A DNA stretch of 64,000 nucleotides from Metallyticus violacea (taxonomy: Eukaryota > Arthropoda > Insecta > Mantodea > Metallyticidae), in the NCBI GenBank assembly GCA_030762175.1, contig CM060843.1:28540501-28604500 (forward strand), given 5' to 3'. Position 1 is the first letter of the stretch; each line of letters begins with the position of its first letter. This document shows positions 60,780 to 64,000 of this stretch, in pieces. The notes under the pieces were generated by a model that worked only from the letters and a program-made list of their open reading frames with translations, was not told the DNA's origin and searched no databases. Both the position numbers and the translations under genes were made by a program.

Positions 60780-61366
60780 AAGAAATATCTGTTAGAGAAA
60801 GGTGTTTGTTCATTCAACTACAGCAGAGGTAACTAGACATCATCTAAATAATGAGGAAATTGTCTCTTACTTTCTCAAAGGCGCTTTTTGTAGTAAAGGA
60901 ATACTTAGATCCCCTCTTAGAAGCATCACAATCGCACAGTGACATTATCTCAAAAGTTGAATTACAATGGTAAAAATTTATCATTGTAAAACGGAATAAT
61001 GTAAATATTTCAGTCGATTTTTGGAGTGAGGTGTTCAGTTATCGTGATGTCAGTGGCGAAAATACTTTCGAAGAACTTGCAGACTTTACATTATCTATTC
61101 TGGTGCTACCTTGGCTCAACGCTTAGTTGGAAAGGATATTCAGCCGGTTAAATCTGTGTAAACAAAAAACAAGTAATCGAATGCGTATAGGAATGGTGAA
61201 CTCTATGCAAATTCGTACAGATCTTCACAGACAGAATCAGTATTGCCATAATTATGAATCCTTAAAAACCTTGATATCTTCAACACCTACTGCTGCTTCA
61301 AATTCTATATCCACTCCTTCCCATAATGATGACGTCTTTGATGATGCCCTTGATGTTCTCCTCTAG
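60780..61366 (+). pseudogene. hAT transposase C-terminus with dimerisation domain
   Basis: Reads across stops QEEISVRERCLFIQLQQR, LSLTFSKALFVVKEYLDPLL, then DFWSEVFSYRDVSGENTFEE, LADFTLSILVLPWLNA, a TAG, and LERIFSRLNLCKQKTSNRM with IRTDLHRQNQYCHNY. The pattern FW..V..Y.D..G...F..L..F...LL.LP..NA..ER.FS..N..K...RNRM is the hAT C-terminal dimerisation region. The TAG near 61123 replaces the residue between NA and ER. Only the last third of a transposase is present; no inverted ends seen. Confidence 0.85.
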
Positions 61367-61535
61367 TTGTAGCTAGTAATGTTGTTTTATATAGTATTTT
61401 TTTCATTTAAGAGTTTTATTCTGTGCATAAACATGTGAAATCTAGTTCTTTTTACTCTAAATTTGGTTAAAAGAAAATTTGCTGTTGGCAACTCTGTTGT
61501 ATGGTTACGACGAGGTAACAACACACTGTTGAAGC

Positions 61536-61801
61536 ATGGCAACTGACGAAATAGAATGTAATGCATTCTATCATATTTTGCAGGTAGGTCTGAGAACTTG
61601 TACCATTTTCATGTCATTAATTCCACATGTTAATCTGTGCAGCTTTAATAAAAAAGATAATAATTTAAGCCTTCTATTTTAAATTTTGTTTACAGAGTAA
61701 ATTCAGAAAGAAGTACGAACAAGCGTTATTAAATTGTTGGATGATATGTGTTCCTAGCACTGTTGCTTTGAGAGGCATTGATATAACAGAAGATTTTGTT
61801 G
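61536..61801 (+). CDS. Possible 5' end of an unrecognised host gene (two exons)
   Basis: ATG 61536 in context AAGCATGG opens MATDEIECNAFYHILQ, exactly 16 codons, ending at CAG/GTAGGT (61583). After a 112-bp intron ending TTTGTTTACAG, the second exon (61696-61801) continues in phase: SKFRKKYEQALLNCWMICVP, then STVALRGIDITEDFV, ending at G/GTACGT. A possible third exon begins after TTTTTTCATTACAG near 62964 (EQLYKLSLAVC in phase). I do not recognise the protein. The clean splice junctions and lack of stops are unlike the decayed elements nearby, but a short chance match is possible. Confidence 0.45.
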
Positions 61802-62518
61802 GTACGTAGTAATAAATAACATGTGAATGAAGTATGATGGACCTATTATAGATATTTTATCACATAAGTATCACCTTTACATTTTAAACTAAATTGCTAA
61901 TGTGCATTCGGGAATTTTCTCTATTTTAATATATTTAGCTCCTATACGAAACTATTATTCAAAAAATAAAATTATAAAGGCCTGGAATATAGAAAACAAA
62001 AGTTGGTCATGACCTGTAATCACCATGTTAAATAACAAAACAGTTTGAAAATATTTAAATTAATTTTTTATTGTAACAAGTGCATTAAACCTGCATAAGT
62101 CAAAGAATTACAGAGTATAAATTAAATCTACATAATCTGTCATTTTTAATAAACTTCCTAAATGCAAATTTCACAAGATGTGCAAATGTAGATGTAATTG
62201 CACATCTATAATCTAATATTGATAATCCTATAGATATTCATGTCATTATTAAGTCTTTGAAAGCAAAAAACTCAACTAGTTATGATGAAACTATAGTTTA
62301 GGTGTTAAATAAAATGTTTTTTAATAAGCTGAAATATTAAATTGTTAAACTTCTTTACAAAAACAATATATCTGTAATAAAATTAATGTATTATAAAACA
62401 CATTTACTGCACTTTCCTATATGTTAGGGGTACCCATTTTACACAAATAGAACACATATTACTGATTTCCAATATTTTAAACATACAAACTTTCCTGTAG
62501 TTACACCACTTAATCCAC
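61802..62518. other. AT-rich, no gene seen (possible intron)
   Basis: No coding, repeat or RNA signal recognised. If the gene at 61536 is real, this is its second intron. Confidence 0.45.
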
Positions 62519-62803
62519 CCCCATGATTGGCAGAGATCATTAAGGTACAGACTTGTAAGCGGTAGTTCTGAGGTTCAATTCCCACCGGATCTCCGCCCTG
62601 AGTGAGTTATTTTTGCCAGGTTTTCCTCAGTCCTCATAAATGGCAAATGCCAAGGAGGTACCCTTTAACTTAGGCCTGAAAAGCTTCTTTCATTAAAAAA
62701 AAAAATAATTCCCAGTTTATCATTTCATCTCATGTATCATCAGTGTCCACTGCCTGTGATGCCTGAGTAGTTAAAACGGGCATTAAACACTATTTAAAAA
62801 AAA
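62519..62803 (+). repeat. tRNA-Ser-like SINE, copy 2 (diverged)
   Basis: Lines up with 15761-16051: GGCAGAGATCATTAAGG (A-box region), GGTTCAATTCCCACC (B-box), CATAAATGGCAAATGCCAAGG, TTTAACTTAGGC, CATCAGTGTCCACTGCCTGT and AACGGGCATTAAACACTATT. The flanks TTACACCACTTA and TTATACACTTA are an imperfect target duplication. More diverged than copy 1, so older. Confidence 0.82.
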
Positions 62804-63040
62804 ATTATACACTTATGACAAAGTGAATGTACACATTATTGCAGCAAGTTTAATGACAGGAGAATGAGTGTGGAGTTTTGGTCACAAGTATCCAGTGATA
62901 ACCTTAGAGAATGTAGCAAATTTACATATTATATTTGCATGTTGTCTCTTGTTTTTTCATTACAGAGCAACTGTACAAGCTATCTTTAGCAGTCTGTTAT
63001 CTATTTTTCAGAGTTGCAAACACTTATATAGTTTTACCAT
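62804..63040. other. Spacer between SINEs; possible exon near 62965
   Basis: A TTTTTTCATTACAG acceptor-like site at 62951-62964 is followed by a short in-phase frame for the candidate gene at 61536. Otherwise nothing seen. Confidence 0.3.
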
Positions 63041-63234
63041 ATAATTATTGATTTGGTTTATTTACGGATGCTCTTTAACATCTCAGGTCATCAGCATCCC
63101 ATTCAATTCAGGATGTGAATTTACTTCCCTTCTAAAGGAGCTATATCCAGAATCCATTGACTCTGGCTGGGATTCAATCTGTTATCTTGGGTCTACAAGG
63201 CAAATATGGTTACCACTAGATCACTAGGACTGAC
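63041..63234 (-). repeat. tRNA-Glu-like SINE, copy 3 (shortened, diverged)
   Basis: The minus strand has GTCCTAGTGATCTAGTGGTA and GATTGAATCCC as decayed boxes. Its 3' end keeps a perfect stem GGATGCT/AGCATCC (63093-63099 with 63066-63072). TTACCAT at 63034-63040 and 63235-63241 flanks it. The middle of the body is missing. Confidence 0.82.
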
Positions 63235-63429
63235 TTACCATTTATTACTCTTTTGCTGTATATTTTTCACCAGCAGGGCGAATGTATGCCTCAGCTTCAG
63301 ATTCTTCTAAAACCTGTGCATCTACTTGACAAATTCCATGATTTTTTCAGAGTTGCCAACCCAATTATTATATAATAATTGTATGATGTACCAACATGTT
63401 CGAATGTATTTTTGCTGAAAAGGAGGTGA

Positions 63430-63530
63430 GCAAAGCCAGTTAGGCTTAGGGAGCTGTGGTAAACCAATGGGTCCTCTGGTTTCTAGGATTAACACAAGGT
63501 TTTGTATAGGTTAGTGTGTGTATGAGTAAT
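63430..63530 (+). repeat. Dispersed repeat core, fourth copy
   Basis: GTAAACCAATGGGTCCTCTG, GTTTCTAGGATTAACACAAG and GTTAGTGTGTGTATGAG match the cores at 9895 and 36835-37090. Confidence 0.55.
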
Positions 63531-64000
63531 TACTAATTGCATTTTTTCAATTGTTACATTGTTAGCATGAATGCATCTGTTTGTTTTCTGACATCACTAT
63601 ATTTCAATATGTCCATGTGCATTTTAAATATGTTAATAATGCAACATCTAAGAGCAGGTAATTTGTTGTATACCATTTACTTCTTATTCCACCTGTATTT
63701 TATTTGCTACTTTGGAAATCTATTATTTTTATCAAATAATAATTCTGCCCTTAATATTTTATTTCATGTAACTTTTTATATTGTTTATGAAATTTCCCCT
63801 TATTTACTCTTATTCCTTACATTCCCATTTCTAGTATATTTCTTACTGTTGGGAAAACTATGATGTGCATTACACAGAAATTTGTGTATATATATATAAT
63901 TTTTTCCCCCCTCATTATTAGTCAATATTAAGACTATTTAATGCCAAAATTTGAGATGATTTAATGAGCAATCAAAAAGAATTACTGATTTTAGAGATGT
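63531..64000. other. AT-rich end of window; no gene seen
   Basis: The 108-codon frame at 63537-63863 is rich in Phe/Leu/Ile/Tyr because the DNA is T-rich. It has no recognisable domain. Confidence 0.5.

Noticed and set aside
63537..63863. 108-codon open frame, strongly hydrophobic
   Set aside because: T-rich DNA gives Phe/Leu/Ile/Tyr codons by composition; no domain, no splice context, no conserved motif.

Overview
This window is nuclear DNA from an arthropod with a repeat-rich genome. The only clearly functional host gene is the complex I subunit NDUFS8, on the minus strand. Four coding exons lie between 6033 and 10864. The last exon must be past the left edge. A second, unrecognised gene may begin at 61536 on the plus strand. 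A 4.1 kb nuclear copy of mitochondrial DNA (38301-42418) keeps the order 12S, tRNA-Val, 16S, tRNA-Leu(CUN), ND1, then tRNA-Ser(UCN) and cytochrome b on the other strand. Having only one tRNA-Leu between 16S and ND1 is the insect/crustacean arrangement, so I infer Pancrustacea and go no further.

Most of the rest is decayed non-LTR retrotransposons. One I-like family (ORF1 with three CCHC knuckles; ORF2 with endonuclease, reverse transcriptase, RNase H and a C-terminal zinc motif) has five copies. They are A (840-5493, minus), B (16787-26992, plus, split by a nested insertion), E (27001-32077, plus), C (44959-50206, plus) and D (54870-59250, plus). All carry stops and frameshifts, and A, B and C each have a different internal deletion. 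Several Jockey-type elements surround and interrupt them: 21611-25670 plus, 33051-35175 minus, 35641-37995 and 32078-32712 minus, a split element over 37996-52560 minus, 52561-54869 minus, and 59251-60230 minus. Copy C and the mitochondrial insert both sit inside the same Jockey element.

Other mobile DNA includes a Tc1/mariner-type element with good inverted repeats (11453-12806), two fragments of another DDE transposase family (13190-14075 plus, 16190-16770 minus), a hAT C-terminus (60780-61366), a foldback-ended nonautonomous element with tandem repeats (36535-37462), a tRNA-Glu-like SINE family (three copies) and a tRNA-Ser-like SINE family (two copies).

Two observations stand out. First, the tRNA-Glu-like SINEs end in the same stem-loop and ATAAA..ATC tail as the I-like LINE, suggesting that the LINE machinery mobilises the SINE. 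Second, the I-like 5' leader is a chain of hairpins kept in up to four copies, one with a compensatory base-pair change. Regions 6162-8400, 9000-9890, 12807-13189, 14076-15760 and most of 61802-64000 are AT-rich and show no gene.
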